A stretch of 64,000 nt of DNA from contig OY282375.1 in NCBI GenBank assembly GCA_958295825.1, forward strand, positions 1,287,489-1,351,488. Reading direction: 5' to 3'. The notes beneath the pieces are model-generated. The model searched no databases. It had not been told where the DNA came from and worked only from the letters and a program-made list of their open reading frames with translations. Numbering within the stretch: the first letter of the stretch is position 1; each line of letters opens with the position of its first letter. A program made the position numbers and the translations under genes. This stretch comes from an uncultured Candidatus Entotheonella sp. (GTDB taxonomy: Bacteria; Tectomicrobia; Entotheonellia; Entotheonellales; Entotheonellaceae). Below, one piece after another: positions 16,820-25,888 of this stretch.

Positions 16820-17956
16820 ATGGACCTGGGATTGACGGAAGCCCAAGAGATACTCAAGACGGCAGCAGCCGATTTCGTGCGGCAGGAATATGACAAAGAT
16901 ACGCTGATTGCCTTGGAAAACACCCCCACGGGCATCACCCTCGAACTTTTCCGCCAAGCGGCCGACCTTGGCTGGCTGGGCATCTTGATCCCCGAATCCT
17001 ACGGCGGCACTGACCGTTCCCTCACCGATACCGCCGTTCTATTCGAGGAATTGGGACGCGGCCCCGTTCTGGGTCCCCATTTTTCGTCAAGCGTCCTTGG
17101 CACCCTTGTCGTCCTGCTGGGCGGCACGGAAGCCCAAAAACAGGAACTGCTGACGGGCGTCGCGCAAGGAACGACGGTGCTAAGCGTTGCCGTTACCGAA
17201 CCCCAGTACGGCTGGCTTCCTGACACGGTGCACATGCCGGCCAGCCGGCAGGGGGACCATTACATCCTCAACGGCGCCAAACTCTTCGTGCACGACGCCC
17301 AGGCCGCAACGCACCTGCTATGCGCCGCCCGCACGGCGCTGCCCGGCAGCGACCCAGGGAGCGGCATCACCTTTTTCGTGGTCGAAGCCAACAGCCCCGG
17401 CATAGAGATTCGGACGCTCCCAGGATGGATGTCGCAGATGGACGAGATCCGTTTCGACAACGCGCGAGTGCCGGCCGCAAACGTTCTGGGCGATACGCCA
17501 GGAAATGGGTGGGATATCCTGGAAGCCGCGTCGATGGGGGCGATCCCCATCCTGTGCGCCTATCAGGTGGGCTCCTGTCAAGCCGTTGTGGATATGTCCG
17601 TGGCATACAGTCGCACCCGACACCAATTTTCGCAGCCCATCGGCCGGTTTCAGCGCGTCCAGGACCATATCATCGGCGCCGTCAACCACCTGGATGCCGC
17701 CCGTTGGACGACCTACGAGGCGCTTTGGAAACTCGATTCCGGGCGCGACGCGCGGTCCAGTGTTCATCTGGCCAAGGCGGTAACGAGCGAGGCATCTCTC
17801 AAGGTCTGCGCCGGCGGGCACGAGGTTCACGCCGGCGTGGGCGTGATGCGCGAGTACGGCCTGACCCTGCACACGCAGCGCTCACGCACCCTGTATCACT
17901 TTCTCGGGGACGCACGCTACCATCGTCGCCGTCTCGCCGATGCACTCGGATGGTAA
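16820..17956 (+). CDS. Acyl-CoA dehydrogenase family protein (subunit 2 of a pair)
   Basis: A 378-residue acyl-CoA dehydrogenase starting at MDLGLTEAQEIL. The frame is open far upstream into the previous gene, but the ATG at 16820 gives the family's normal N-terminus. Visible elements include ESYGGTDRSLTD in the N-terminal domain, VAVTEPQYGW in the beta domain, and HEVHAGVGVMREYGLTLHTQRS near the C-terminus, which contacts FAD in the family. Compared with the first gene it is shorter and more divergent, consistent with a heteromeric partner. It is followed by modABC after 18 bases, with no terminator seen. Confidence 0.87.
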   Translation: MDLGLTEAQEILKTAAADFVRQEYDKDTLIALENTPTGITLELFRQAADLGWLGILIPESYGGTDRSLTDTAVLFEELGRGPVLGPHFSSSVLGTLVVLLGGTEAQKQELLTGVAQGTTVLSVAVTEPQYGWLPDTVHMPASRQGDHYILNGAKLFVHDAQAATHLLCAARTALPGSDPGSGITFFVVEANSPGIEIRTLPGWMSQMDEIRFDNARVPAANVLGDTPGNGWDILEAASMGAIPILCAYQVGSCQAVVDMSVAYSRTRHQFSQPIGRFQRVQDHIIGAVNHLDAARWTTYEALWKLDSGRDARSSVHLAKAVTSEASLKVCAGGHEVHAGVGVMREYGLTLHTQRSRTLYHFLGDARYHRRRLADALGW

Positions 17957-17974
17957 TCCAGGAGCTACGAACCG

Positions 17975-18781
17975 ATGACGGGACAGGGCAGGGCGGCGAC
18001 CACTCTGGTAGGTATGATCTTGTGGGTCGGGCTGGTCAGCCAAGCCGGCGCCACCGCATCGCAGCCCAGCGGTGAGGTGGTCGTCATGGCGGCCGCTTCC
18101 CTGACGGCTGCCTTCACGGACATGGCCCGCGGCATTCGGAACGTCCATCCCCGGTTGCGTATCGTGTACAACTTTGCGGGCTCGCAGGCCTTGCGCACCC
18201 AACTCGAACAGGGTGCAGCGGCGGATGTTTTCGCCTCCGCGAACGACGTACAGATGCAGCGCGCCCTGGACAGTGGACTGATAGACGGACCGCCGCAGGT
18301 TTTCGTTCGCAACACCTTGCTGATCGTTGTGCCCCGCGATAACCCAGGCGAAGCAGTTTCCTTTGAAGACCTTGTGAAGCCGGGCCTGAAATTGACCCTC
18401 GCCGGACCGCAGGTGCCCGTCGGGCGCTACAGCCGGGAGGCATTGCAAGCCGCACAGGCGGACTACGGACCCGACTTTGTGGCGCGGGTGCTGCGTAATC
18501 TGGTCTCGGAAGAAGCGAGTGTCAAACAGGTGCTGGTCAAAGTTCAGCTTGGCGAGACGGACGCTGGCATTGTGTACGCCTCCGACGTTTCGGAAAAAGT
18601 CCTGCTGGACGTCAGCACGATACCCATCCCGGACGCATACAATCGCCTCGCCAGTTATCCGATCGCGGCAACACAGACAGCGCGCAATCCCTCCGGAGCG
18701 GCGGCCTTCATCCGTTTCGTGCTTTCGCCGGCAGGACAGGCCATTCTGCAAGCTCACGGTTTCGTCCCAGTCAGCGAATAA
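17975..18781 (+). CDS. modA: Molybdate ABC transporter substrate-binding protein ModA
   Basis: A 268-residue periplasmic binding protein with a Sec signal (hydrophobic to about residue 27, cleavage after AGA or ATA). The N-terminal VVMAAASLTAAFTDMA motif is the ModA signature, its Ser contacting the oxyanion; NFAGSQALRTQLEQGAAADVFASAND and DAGIVYASDV are also typical. CAGGAG precedes the ATG. First gene of modABC, in tandem with the permease and ATPase; molybdate imported here would be used for molybdopterin enzymes such as the Mo-hydroxylase at 3.0-5.7 kb. Confidence 0.93.
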   Translation: MTGQGRAATTLVGMILWVGLVSQAGATASQPSGEVVVMAAASLTAAFTDMARGIRNVHPRLRIVYNFAGSQALRTQLEQGAAADVFASANDVQMQRALDSGLIDGPPQVFVRNTLLIVVPRDNPGEAVSFEDLVKPGLKLTLAGPQVPVGRYSREALQAAQADYGPDFVARVLRNLVSEEASVKQVLVKVQLGETDAGIVYASDVSEKVLLDVSTIPIPDAYNRLASYPIAATQTARNPSGAAAFIRFVLSPAGQAILQAHGFVPVSE

Positions 18782-18790
18782 GTTTTTCTC

Positions 18791-19624
18791 ATGCCAAATC
18801 ATGGGCGTCGACATTCCCGTTCCTGGCCGCTTGCCGGGCGAACTATTTTTTGGCGGCTGCCCGCCTTTCTCGCGGTCACGTTCCTGATCCTTCCCCTACT
18901 GGCGATTTTTCTCAAGGTCTTGCCGCAGAGTCATCTGTGGCATACCTTGCAAGAGCCATTCGTCACCCAAGCCTTGCGGACCAGCTTGATCACGTCCCTG
19001 AGCAGTCTGGTGCTTACGGTCGTCTTCGGCACTCCACTGGCCTACGCTCTGGCGCGGCACCGCGTTCCCGGAACCACGCTGTTCGACACCCTGCTGGACC
19101 TGCCGATGGTGCTGCCACCCACCGTGGCCGGGGTGGCCCTGCTGATGACGTTCGGACGCCGTGGGCTCCTGGGACCGTGGCTGGACGCGCTGGGCGTCCA
19201 GGTTGTATTCACGATGGCAGCGGTCGTCCTGGCGCAAAGCTTCGTCAGCATGCCGCTGTATGTCCGCGCCGCGCAGGCGGGGTTTCGCGGCGTTGATCCG
19301 GAACTGGAACGCGTTGCCTACACCCTCGGATACTCGACCACCCGAACGTTCCTTCACGTCACCGTGCCCCTGGCGTTCCCGGCCTTGCTGAGCGGCGCCG
19401 TCATGGCTTGGGCACGCGCCTTGGGCGAGTTCGGCGCCACGATCATGTTTGCCGGCAATCTCACCGGTCGCACCCAGACCATGCCACTAGCCATCTACAT
19501 TGCCATGGAGTCAGATCTGACTACTGCCTTGGTACTCGCCACGTTACTGATCATCGTGCCGTTCGGTTGCCTTTTCGCCACCCGCTTCTTTGCCCGCCGG
19601 AGGAGTTACGGAACCTATGTTTGA
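18791..19624 (+). CDS. modB: Molybdate ABC transporter permease ModB
   Basis: A 277-residue inner-membrane permease with about five or six helices. The cytoplasmic coupling loop with RRVAYTLGYSTTRTFLHVTVPLAFPALLSG-type residues (about 175-205) and ALGEFGATIMFAGNLTGRTQTMPLAIY are typical of ModB. It forms the channel for molybdate between ModA and ModC. The gene starts 9 bases after modA and overlaps modC by 8 bases. Confidence 0.93.
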   Translation: MPNHGRRHSRSWPLAGRTIFWRLPAFLAVTFLILPLLAIFLKVLPQSHLWHTLQEPFVTQALRTSLITSLSSLVLTVVFGTPLAYALARHRVPGTTLFDTLLDLPMVLPPTVAGVALLMTFGRRGLLGPWLDALGVQVVFTMAAVVLAQSFVSMPLYVRAAQAGFRGVDPELERVAYTLGYSTTRTFLHVTVPLAFPALLSGAVMAWARALGEFGATIMFAGNLTGRTQTMPLAIYIAMESDLTTALVLATLLIIVPFGCLFATRFFARRRSYGTYV

Positions 19625-20708
19625 GGTGGCCCTGCGCAAAAGGCTCGGGGACTTTCAACTCGATGCGGCGTTCGCGGCGCCGGGTGGGCTGATCACGCTG
19701 TTCGGCCCCTCAGGATCGGGCAAGAGCCTGACGCTCCAAACCATTGCCGGGACGATTGAGCCCGACGCGGGACGCATCTCGCTCGACGGCCAAGCCATCT
19801 TCGACAGCTCCAGCGGTCTCAATCTCCCTGCCCAAAAACGCCGTATCGGATACGTGCCGCAGCACTACGCCCTGTTTCCCCATCTGAGCGTCGCCGACAA
19901 CATTGGCTTCGGGCTGGCTCGCCTGCCGCGTGAAACGCGTCGGCAGCGGGTTGCGGAATTGCTCCGTAATTTCGACCTGGAAGCGTTAGCCGAGCGCCGG
20001 CCGCGGCAGCTCTCCGGCGGTCAGCAGCAACGGGTGGCGCTCGCGCGTGCCCTGGCCGCGCAGCCTGCTTTGCTGCTGCTGGACGAGCCGTTCGCAGCCC
20101 TCGATGCCGCCCTGCGCGGTGCCTTGCGCCAGGAACTGGCCGACGTGCAAAAGCGGTGGGACCTCTCCATGCTGATCGTGACGCATGACCTGTCCGATGT
20201 CTTTGCGCTGGGACAGCGGGTCATCGTGTACGACAACGGCAAGGTGATTCAGCAGGGCGCGCGGGACGAGGTGTTCTTTCGCCCGACGAGCCGGCGGGCG
20301 GCAGAGTTTGTGCAGACGGGCAACATCCTGTCGGCAGTGGTGCAGCGCGTTGATGGGGAAACTTTGTGGTTGGAATGGCGCGGTCATCTGCTGGCGGCGG
20401 ACGCCCAACCCTTGGCAGCAGGGGCACCCGTGTATGTCTGTATCCGACCGACACAGATTCTGATCGTACGCCCGGACCGTTTCGCCGCCCGCGAGCGCCA
20501 GAATGTCCTGAACGGGTCCATCGTGCATACCAACATGCAGGCAGAGACCTACACGCTCCACCTAAGGCTGGACAACAGTGAGGCGGCATACGATCTGGAA
20601 ATCGTGCTGCCAGGTTATGTCTATCACCGGCTGGCGCTGCAGACGACGCCAAAGCTGGTTGTCGAGCTCAATCGGCAGCATTTGCACGTCATCCCGCGGC
20701 AAGCGTGA
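19617..20708 (+). CDS. modC: Molybdate ABC transporter ATP-binding protein ModC
   Basis: A 363-residue ATPase. Walker A GPSGSGKS, the Q-loop segment YVPQHYALFPHL, signature LSGGQQQRVALARALA and Walker B LLLLDEPFAALD are all present, and the last 110 residues form the molybdate-binding-type regulatory domain (IRPTQILIVRPD region). The ATG at 19617 has GGAGG before it and overlaps the end of modB, which implies coupled translation. The 3' end overlaps the convergent epimerase gene by 20 bases. Confidence 0.92.
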   Translation: MFEVALRKRLGDFQLDAAFAAPGGLITLFGPSGSGKSLTLQTIAGTIEPDAGRISLDGQAIFDSSSGLNLPAQKRRIGYVPQHYALFPHLSVADNIGFGLARLPRETRRQRVAELLRNFDLEALAERRPRQLSGGQQQRVALARALAAQPALLLLDEPFAALDAALRGALRQELADVQKRWDLSMLIVTHDLSDVFALGQRVIVYDNGKVIQQGARDEVFFRPTSRRAAEFVQTGNILSAVVQRVDGETLWLEWRGHLLAADAQPLAAGAPVYVCIRPTQILIVRPDRFAARERQNVLNGSIVHTNMQAETYTLHLRLDNSEAAYDLEIVLPGYVYHRLALQTTPKLVVELNRQHLHVIPRQA

Positions 20709-21678
20709 GGTCACTATCTCCCGCAACAGGCGGATGAGCCTTCAACTCCAGCAGAAAATCCTGCACCAGGTTTTCCAGGTCATACCTCGGCTTCCAGCCC
20801 CATTCCTGCCGCGCCTTATGGTCGTCAAGCGGCCGCAGAGACGCCTGAATCAGGCGTTGCAATTCCACGTTCGGCTGAAATTCAATCCGAGCCCCCGAGA
20901 TTTTGGACCGTACAGCGTCCGCCAACTCGCCCGCGCTCGGCGTTGGCGTCACGCCAGTGACGAGGTAGTTGACCGTGGCGATGGCCTGCCGTGGCGCCTG
21001 CGCCAATTTCACGGTGGCCAGCGCCGCGTCCTTGATGTACATGACCGGAACCCTGGTTTCGGGCTCGACCCAGATGGTGTAGGGACGGCCTTGAGCGCAC
21101 GATTCGATGACCCATGAGGTGTATTGCACCGCGCCCGGGGTACGTACACCGGGGCCAATGATGGAAGGGTAGCGTATGCCGCGAAAATCAAGCCCATGCT
21201 TGCGCCGGTAAAACAGCCCCATGTGTTCGCCAAATACCTTGGTCATGCCATAGAAAAGCTGCGGACGCTGGATCGTCGCGTCACCAATGATGTCGCCCTG
21301 GATGTCAGAGCCGTAAGTGCCCACGCTGCTGGCAAACACCACCTGCGGCACATCAAACATCCGCGCCGCCTCCAACACGTGAAAGGTGCCCATCGCATTG
21401 GTCTGCATGGCGCTGGCCGGGTCGGCCTCGGAAGGCACGGACAGGGTAGCACCCAGATGATAGATGATTTGCGGCCGCGCCTTCTTGACGGCCTCCAGCA
21501 CGTGACTGAAATTCCCCAGGTCGCCCCGTATCACCTCCACCTCGTCCGCCACGTCGCCGAGCCGTTTCAGGGAAGGATTGCGGCTCATCACCAGCGGGCG
21601 CTTCTCGCCCCGCGAAAGCAGAAGTCGTACCACCTCCAGGCCGATAAATCCGGCGCCTCCCGTAATCAACGTTGTCAT
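20689..21678 (-). CDS. NAD-dependent epimerase/dehydratase (extended SDR)
   Basis: A 329-residue short-chain dehydrogenase of the extended type. TGGAGFIG at residues 7-14 binds NAD(P), an internal DLGNFSHV segment follows beta strand 3, and YGMTK (about residue 145) supplies the catalytic Tyr and Lys. Such proteins act on nucleotide sugars or on small hydroxy or keto substrates; nothing nearby fixes the substrate. The gene lies alone on the minus strand, convergent with modC. GGGAGG precedes its ATG. Confidence 0.85.
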   Translation of the reverse strand: MTTLITGGAGFIGLEVVRLLLSRGEKRPLVMSRNPSLKRLGDVADEVEVIRGDLGNFSHVLEAVKKARPQIIYHLGATLSVPSEADPASAMQTNAMGTFHVLEAARMFDVPQVVFASSVGTYGSDIQGDIIGDATIQRPQLFYGMTKVFGEHMGLFYRRKHGLDFRGIRYPSIIGPGVRTPGAVQYTSWVIESCAQGRPYTIWVEPETRVPVMYIKDAALATVKLAQAPRQAIATVNYLVTGVTPTPSAGELADAVRSKISGARIEFQPNVELQRLIQASLRPLDDHKARQEWGWKPRYDLENLVQDFLLELKAHPPVAGDSDLTLAAG

Positions 21679-22215
21679 TTGCGCCTCCCGCGAGTGGGTT
21701 CCCCGGCAAGCGTCGTCAGTTCCCCCATGATGATTGCGTCGCCCGCTTGCTGATAGCTTCGGAAAAGTTCACGTATCCGTGCGCGCCGGTCCCTTGACGT
21801 TCTTGCATCCTGGAGCCATGCAGCTTCGGTTAACTTGGAAATGTGAGCCGTCTTCGCCGACAAATTCTTGGCAGCGCTCGTCCGGTAGTAATTCAAGCGC
21901 ACGGTTCGCGTCTCCACATAGCAGTAGGGAACAGGAAGTAGACTTGAGAGGTAACCCGTCGAAACCGTTTACTCTGATCTGTCGATGCAACGGGAGGCAA
22001 TGGTAACATATCGACCCTTATTCGGAAGGAGGTCCCGTGCGCCCATTAACCATGCTGCTGGCTGTGCTCCGTGTCGGATGACCAGCGGGCATCTGACTAC
22101 CGGCGCTCCCCACGTCTCCTATTGAACGCGCAGCCCGCTCAACATAGAATGGCGCCCTGACAAATCAAGCCGAGCCGCATACCTGTTGAAAACAGCCACT
22201 ATCGAAAGGACTGAC
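21679..22215. other. Gap without a supportable gene; possible methyltransferase scrap
   Basis: About 540 bases lie between the epimerase and amidohydrolase genes. A minus-strand frame at 21769-21990 contains LLLCGDANRALELLPDE (about 21877-21927), which resembles the first conserved segment of beta-class DNA methyltransferases, but the expected catalytic SPPYW-type motif does not follow. A GTG-started minus-strand frame at 21675-21917 overlaps the epimerase start in an ATGA fashion but has no recognisable content. I treat this as non-coding or decayed sequence. Confidence 0.35.
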
Positions 22216-23229
22216 ATGGCGACCAATGACCACTGGCTTTCGCTCGTGCAGGAAGACACGATTGAGCCAGATCTGCCGATATGCGACCCGCACCATCACC
22301 TGTGGGATCACCGTTACGAGCGGGTCGAGCCGCGCTACCTGTTGGACGATGTTCTGGCCGACATCAACAGCGGCCACAACGTCGTCTCGACGGTATTCGT
22401 GCAGTGCAGCGCCATGCACAAGGCCGACGGCCCGGAAGCCATGCGGCCGGTCGGCGAAACGGAATTCGTCAACGGCATCGCCGCCATGAGCGCCTCCGGG
22501 GCGTATGGCCCCAGCCGGGTGGCCGCCGGCATCGTGGGTACGGTGGACCTCACGCTGGGCGACGGCGCGGCACCCGTTCTGGAAGCCCACATCCAGGCCG
22601 GCGGCGGACGCTTTCGCGGCATTCGCCACAGCGCCGCGTGGGACGCGGCAGGCCCGCTCATCTCCAATCGCCCGATGCCGCCGGCACATTTGTACCTCGA
22701 CGCCAAGTTCCGCTCCGGGTTCGCCCACTTGGCCCGTCACAACATGACCTTCGAGGGGTGGTGCTACCACCACCAGATCACCGAGCTCACCGACCTCGCC
22801 CGCGCCTTTCCCGATACCACGATTATTCTCGATCATTTCGGCGGCCCGCTCGGCGTCGGCCCTTATGCAGGCAAGCGCGAGGAAATCATGACTCAGTGGC
22901 GCCAGGACATCAGCGAGCTGGCGACATGCGACAACGTGGTGGCCAAGCTCGGCGGCATCAACATGGAAGTCAATGGCTTCGGCTGGCACGAGCGCGAGCG
23001 GCCACCCACCTCGCAGGAGTTGATGGAGGCTACACGTCCGTATTACGAACACACCCTCCAACAGTTCGGCACCACCCGCTGCATGTTCGAATCCAACTAT
23101 CCGGTCGACAAGGTAAGTTGCAGCTACAACGTGCTGTGGAATTCCTTCAAGCGCCTCACGACGAATTATTCCGCCGACGAAAAGGCGCGGCTTTTCCACG
23201 ACACCGCGGCTCGGGTCTACCGGCTCTGA
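22216..23229 (+). CDS. Amidohydrolase family 2 protein
   Basis: A 337-residue TIM-barrel metal-dependent hydrolase. The N-terminal DPHHHLWD gives the first metal-binding His residues, and ILDHFGGP (about residue 205) and FESNYPVDK (about 295-303) are typical later motifs of the amidohydrolase_2 group, which includes decarboxylases and lactonases such as 2-pyrone-4,6-dicarboxylate lactonase. GAAAGGA lies before the ATG at 22216, which is preferred over an in-frame ATG upstream. It precedes an ABC importer on the same strand, so it may act on the imported compound or its product. Confidence 0.85.
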   Translation: MATNDHWLSLVQEDTIEPDLPICDPHHHLWDHRYERVEPRYLLDDVLADINSGHNVVSTVFVQCSAMHKADGPEAMRPVGETEFVNGIAAMSASGAYGPSRVAAGIVGTVDLTLGDGAAPVLEAHIQAGGGRFRGIRHSAAWDAAGPLISNRPMPPAHLYLDAKFRSGFAHLARHNMTFEGWCYHHQITELTDLARAFPDTTIILDHFGGPLGVGPYAGKREEIMTQWRQDISELATCDNVVAKLGGINMEVNGFGWHERERPPTSQELMEATRPYYEHTLQQFGTTRCMFESNYPVDKVSCSYNVLWNSFKRLTTNYSADEKARLFHDTAARVYRL

Positions 23230-23314
23230 CGCTCCGTCGGCTTGGCTGAATCCGCAAACAGGCCCGACGACTACCGTCATGGTCAATGGGCATCCTTTGG
23301 ATGGAGGGGGCAGG

Positions 23315-24388
23315 GTGGCCCGCATCGTGCTCGAAAATCTCGTCAAGACGTTCGGAGCCGGGGTTACGGCGGTCGCCGGGGTCAGTCTGGACATTCAGGA
23401 CGGCGAGTTCATGATTTTCGTCGGCCCTTCCGGCTGCGGCAAAACGACCACCCTGAACATGATCTGCGGTCTTGAACAGCCGACCAGCGGCCAGGTGATT
23501 ATCGGCGACCGTGTCGTTAATGATCTGGAACCGGGCGAGCGCCACCTTGGCATGGTGTTTCAGAATCTCGCGTTGTTTCCCCACATGACCGTGTTCGAGA
23601 ACATCGCCTTCGGCCTGCGGGTACGGAAAGTCCCCACGGCTGACCTGAACGAACGCGTCAGCCGCATCGCCGAAACCTTTCAGATCACCCACCTGCTTGC
23701 CAAGAAACCGGCCCAGTGCTCCGGCGGCGAGGCGCAGCGCGTCGCCTTGGCCCGCACCACTATCAGCAGCCCGGACGTGCTCCTGCTAGACGAGCCGCTA
23801 TCCAGTCTCGACGCCAAGCTGCGGGTTGAAATGCGCACCGAGCTCAAACGCCTGCACGAGCAATTGCGCTCCACCTTCGTCTACGTCACCCACGATCAGG
23901 CCGAGGCGATGACCATGGCCGACCGCATTGCCGTCATGCAGGGCGGCCGCATTCAGCAGCTCGGCACACCGCTGGAGATCTATCGCCGGCCGGCCAACCT
24001 GTTTGTGGCCGGCTTTTTCGGCATGCCGACCATGAATCTCATCTCGGGCCGCATCTGCGATTCCGACTCGCCACGATTTCAATCAGAAAACCTGGATCTC
24101 AAATTGCCAGCCAAGGCCGTACCCCGCACTGGCACGGACCGCGACGTCTGCATCGGCGTCCGCTCCGAGCACGTCTTGCTGGGTGCTCAAGGCGCTGCCG
24201 GCCGCGTTCAACTGACCGAACCGCTAGGCGATGAAACGCTGGTTTTCTTCGATTACGGCGGCCCCTCCCAACTGGTGGCCAAATATAGGGGGGATCGTAC
24301 CTTCAACGTGGGGGAGGCAATCGTCTTTGACTTTGATCCTAAAGGCGTGCTCGTGTTCGACGCGGAGGACGAAACACGCCTGGCATGA
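23315..24388 (+). CDS. ABC transporter ATP-binding protein (MalK/UgpC-type)
   Basis: A 357-residue ATPase of the carbohydrate-uptake type. Walker A GPSGCGKT, signature CSGGEAQRVALART (with Cys in place of the common Leu), Walker B VLLLDEPLSSLDAKLR and the switch His in YVTHDQAEAMTMADR are present, followed by a C-terminal TOBE-like regulatory domain. A GTG at 23315 with GGAGGGGG just upstream is the likely start; ATG at 23279 would add 12 residues but has no ribosome site. It is the first of four transporter genes in order ATPase, binding protein, permease, permease. Confidence 0.88.
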   Translation: MARIVLENLVKTFGAGVTAVAGVSLDIQDGEFMIFVGPSGCGKTTTLNMICGLEQPTSGQVIIGDRVVNDLEPGERHLGMVFQNLALFPHMTVFENIAFGLRVRKVPTADLNERVSRIAETFQITHLLAKKPAQCSGGEAQRVALARTTISSPDVLLLDEPLSSLDAKLRVEMRTELKRLHEQLRSTFVYVTHDQAEAMTMADRIAVMQGGRIQQLGTPLEIYRRPANLFVAGFFGMPTMNLISGRICDSDSPRFQSENLDLKLPAKAVPRTGTDRDVCIGVRSEHVLLGAQGAAGRVQLTEPLGDETLVFFDYGGPSQLVAKYRGDRTFNVGEAIVFDFDPKGVLVFDAEDETRLA

Positions 24389-24418
24389 AACCGACAGCAT
24401 CCCAAAGGAGGTGACACT

Positions 24419-25882
24419 ATGAAACAGGTCAGGCTGCTGGCGCCAATCGCGCTCTGCCTCGCTCTTGCATGCACACCGGCGCAGGCTCAGACCCTGCCCG
24501 GCGACACCGTGGAAGAACGCGCCATCAACGGCGCCAGGGCGTACGTCGAGGACCATCAATTGCAAAACCCGTCGCTCACGATCCTGCTCATCTCCCTGTT
24601 TCGCAACGCCATGCCGGCCTACGCTCAGCAGTGGGAGGAACTGACCGGCATCAAGGTGAACTTCATCGAGTACGGCTACACCGACATTCCCTCCAAGATC
24701 ATGGCGGAGGCGATCGCCAAGACGGGGCAGTACGACGTCTTCAACCATTTTCCCTACGTCGTGCCCGATGCCGCCGGCGCCGGCGTGCTGATGCCGCTTG
24801 ACGACTACACGGAGCGCGGCCGACCGGACTTTTCCGGCATCGAGCCGGCCCTGCGCGCCCAGCAGCGCTACAACGGTAAACAGTATTTTTTCCTTCTGGA
24901 CGGCGATCACATTATCTTAGTACTGCGCAAGGACATCCTGGACCTGCCGGGCGCCAAGGAAGAATTCCAGGCTCAGCACGGCTGGGAACCCGGCTGCCCA
25001 GAGACCATGGCGCAGTGGGAGCAGTTGGCGTCGTTTTTCCATACCAAGAAAGGCGACACGCGGTGGGGCAAGACGTTCGACCAAGACTTGTACGGCGCCA
25101 TGGGCTACCGCGCGATCAACTTCTCCTATCGTCACTTTCCGGCCTACTTCGGAGGCCTGCTGTTCGACCAAGATATGAATCCCTTGGTCAACACGCCGCA
25201 CGGCGTTGAGGCGATCCGCGCCTTCAGCTCGATCGTGCAGTACATGCCACCGGATATCCAGGGTTGGGGGACGCCGCAGATATATCCCTTTTGGGCGAGC
25301 GGGCAAGCTTTCTCGGTGATGTCCTTCCCCTCCATCGTGGGGTATGGCAACAAGAACCCGCAGACGCAGATCGTCGGCCAACAACTCAGTTGCATCGTCC
25401 CCGGGGTGATGCGGGACGGCCAGTTGGTGCGCCGCTCGCCGCAGGCCGCCGGCACCGGCTACATGGTGAATCGCCACGGCAAGCACCCGGAATTGGCTTA
25501 CTACTTCCTGCAATGGTTCACGGGACCTCAGCAGGGCGATGTCGCCATCGCCGACCCGCAGGGCTTTTGGGACCCAATGCGCCGCTCGAATCTGGACAAC
25601 CCGGCGATTGTCGAAAAATTCGGCAGCCAGTTCATCGAGACAACGATGGCGAACACCAAATACGCCATCTCGCTGCTGATGCTGGAGGGCAATTACGAGT
25701 ACTTCAACGTCCTGGACAAGAATCTGGCGCAGGTGATGCAAGGGAATCTGACGCCGGAGCAGGCCGCCGCGCGCATTGAACGCGGCTGGAATTCCGTCAC
25801 GGACGACGTGGGACGCGACTACCAGATCGAATCCTGGCGCAACGGCGTCGCCAGCGGCGCCTATCTCGACACCTTCCAGTAG
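24419..25882 (+). CDS. ABC transporter extracellular solute-binding protein
   Basis: A 487-residue periplasmic solute-binding protein of the family 1 (carbohydrate) type with a Sec signal cleaved after AQA at about residue 24. The body has the usual two-lobe pattern; YAQQWEELTGIKVNFIEYGY is the typical N-terminal lobe. A full-length Shine-Dalgarno sequence (AAAGGAGGTGA) precedes the ATG, which suggests high expression, as is common for binding proteins. The ligand is unknown; sugars, polyols or similar neutral compounds are the usual substrates of this group. Confidence 0.88.
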   Translation: MKQVRLLAPIALCLALACTPAQAQTLPGDTVEERAINGARAYVEDHQLQNPSLTILLISLFRNAMPAYAQQWEELTGIKVNFIEYGYTDIPSKIMAEAIAKTGQYDVFNHFPYVVPDAAGAGVLMPLDDYTERGRPDFSGIEPALRAQQRYNGKQYFFLLDGDHIILVLRKDILDLPGAKEEFQAQHGWEPGCPETMAQWEQLASFFHTKKGDTRWGKTFDQDLYGAMGYRAINFSYRHFPAYFGGLLFDQDMNPLVNTPHGVEAIRAFSSIVQYMPPDIQGWGTPQIYPFWASGQAFSVMSFPSIVGYGNKNPQTQIVGQQLSCIVPGVMRDGQLVRRSPQAAGTGYMVNRHGKHPELAYYFLQWFTGPQQGDVAIADPQGFWDPMRRSNLDNPAIVEKFGSQFIETTMANTKYAISLLMLEGNYEYFNVLDKNLAQVMQGNLTPEQAAARIERGWNSVTDDVGRDYQIESWRNGVASGAYLDTFQ

Positions 25883-25888
25883 AAATGG

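Noticed and set aside
21675-21917. 80-codon GTG-started frame overlapping the epimerase start
   Set aside because: The ATGA overlap is suggestive, but there is no ribosome site, no domain and no compositional support.
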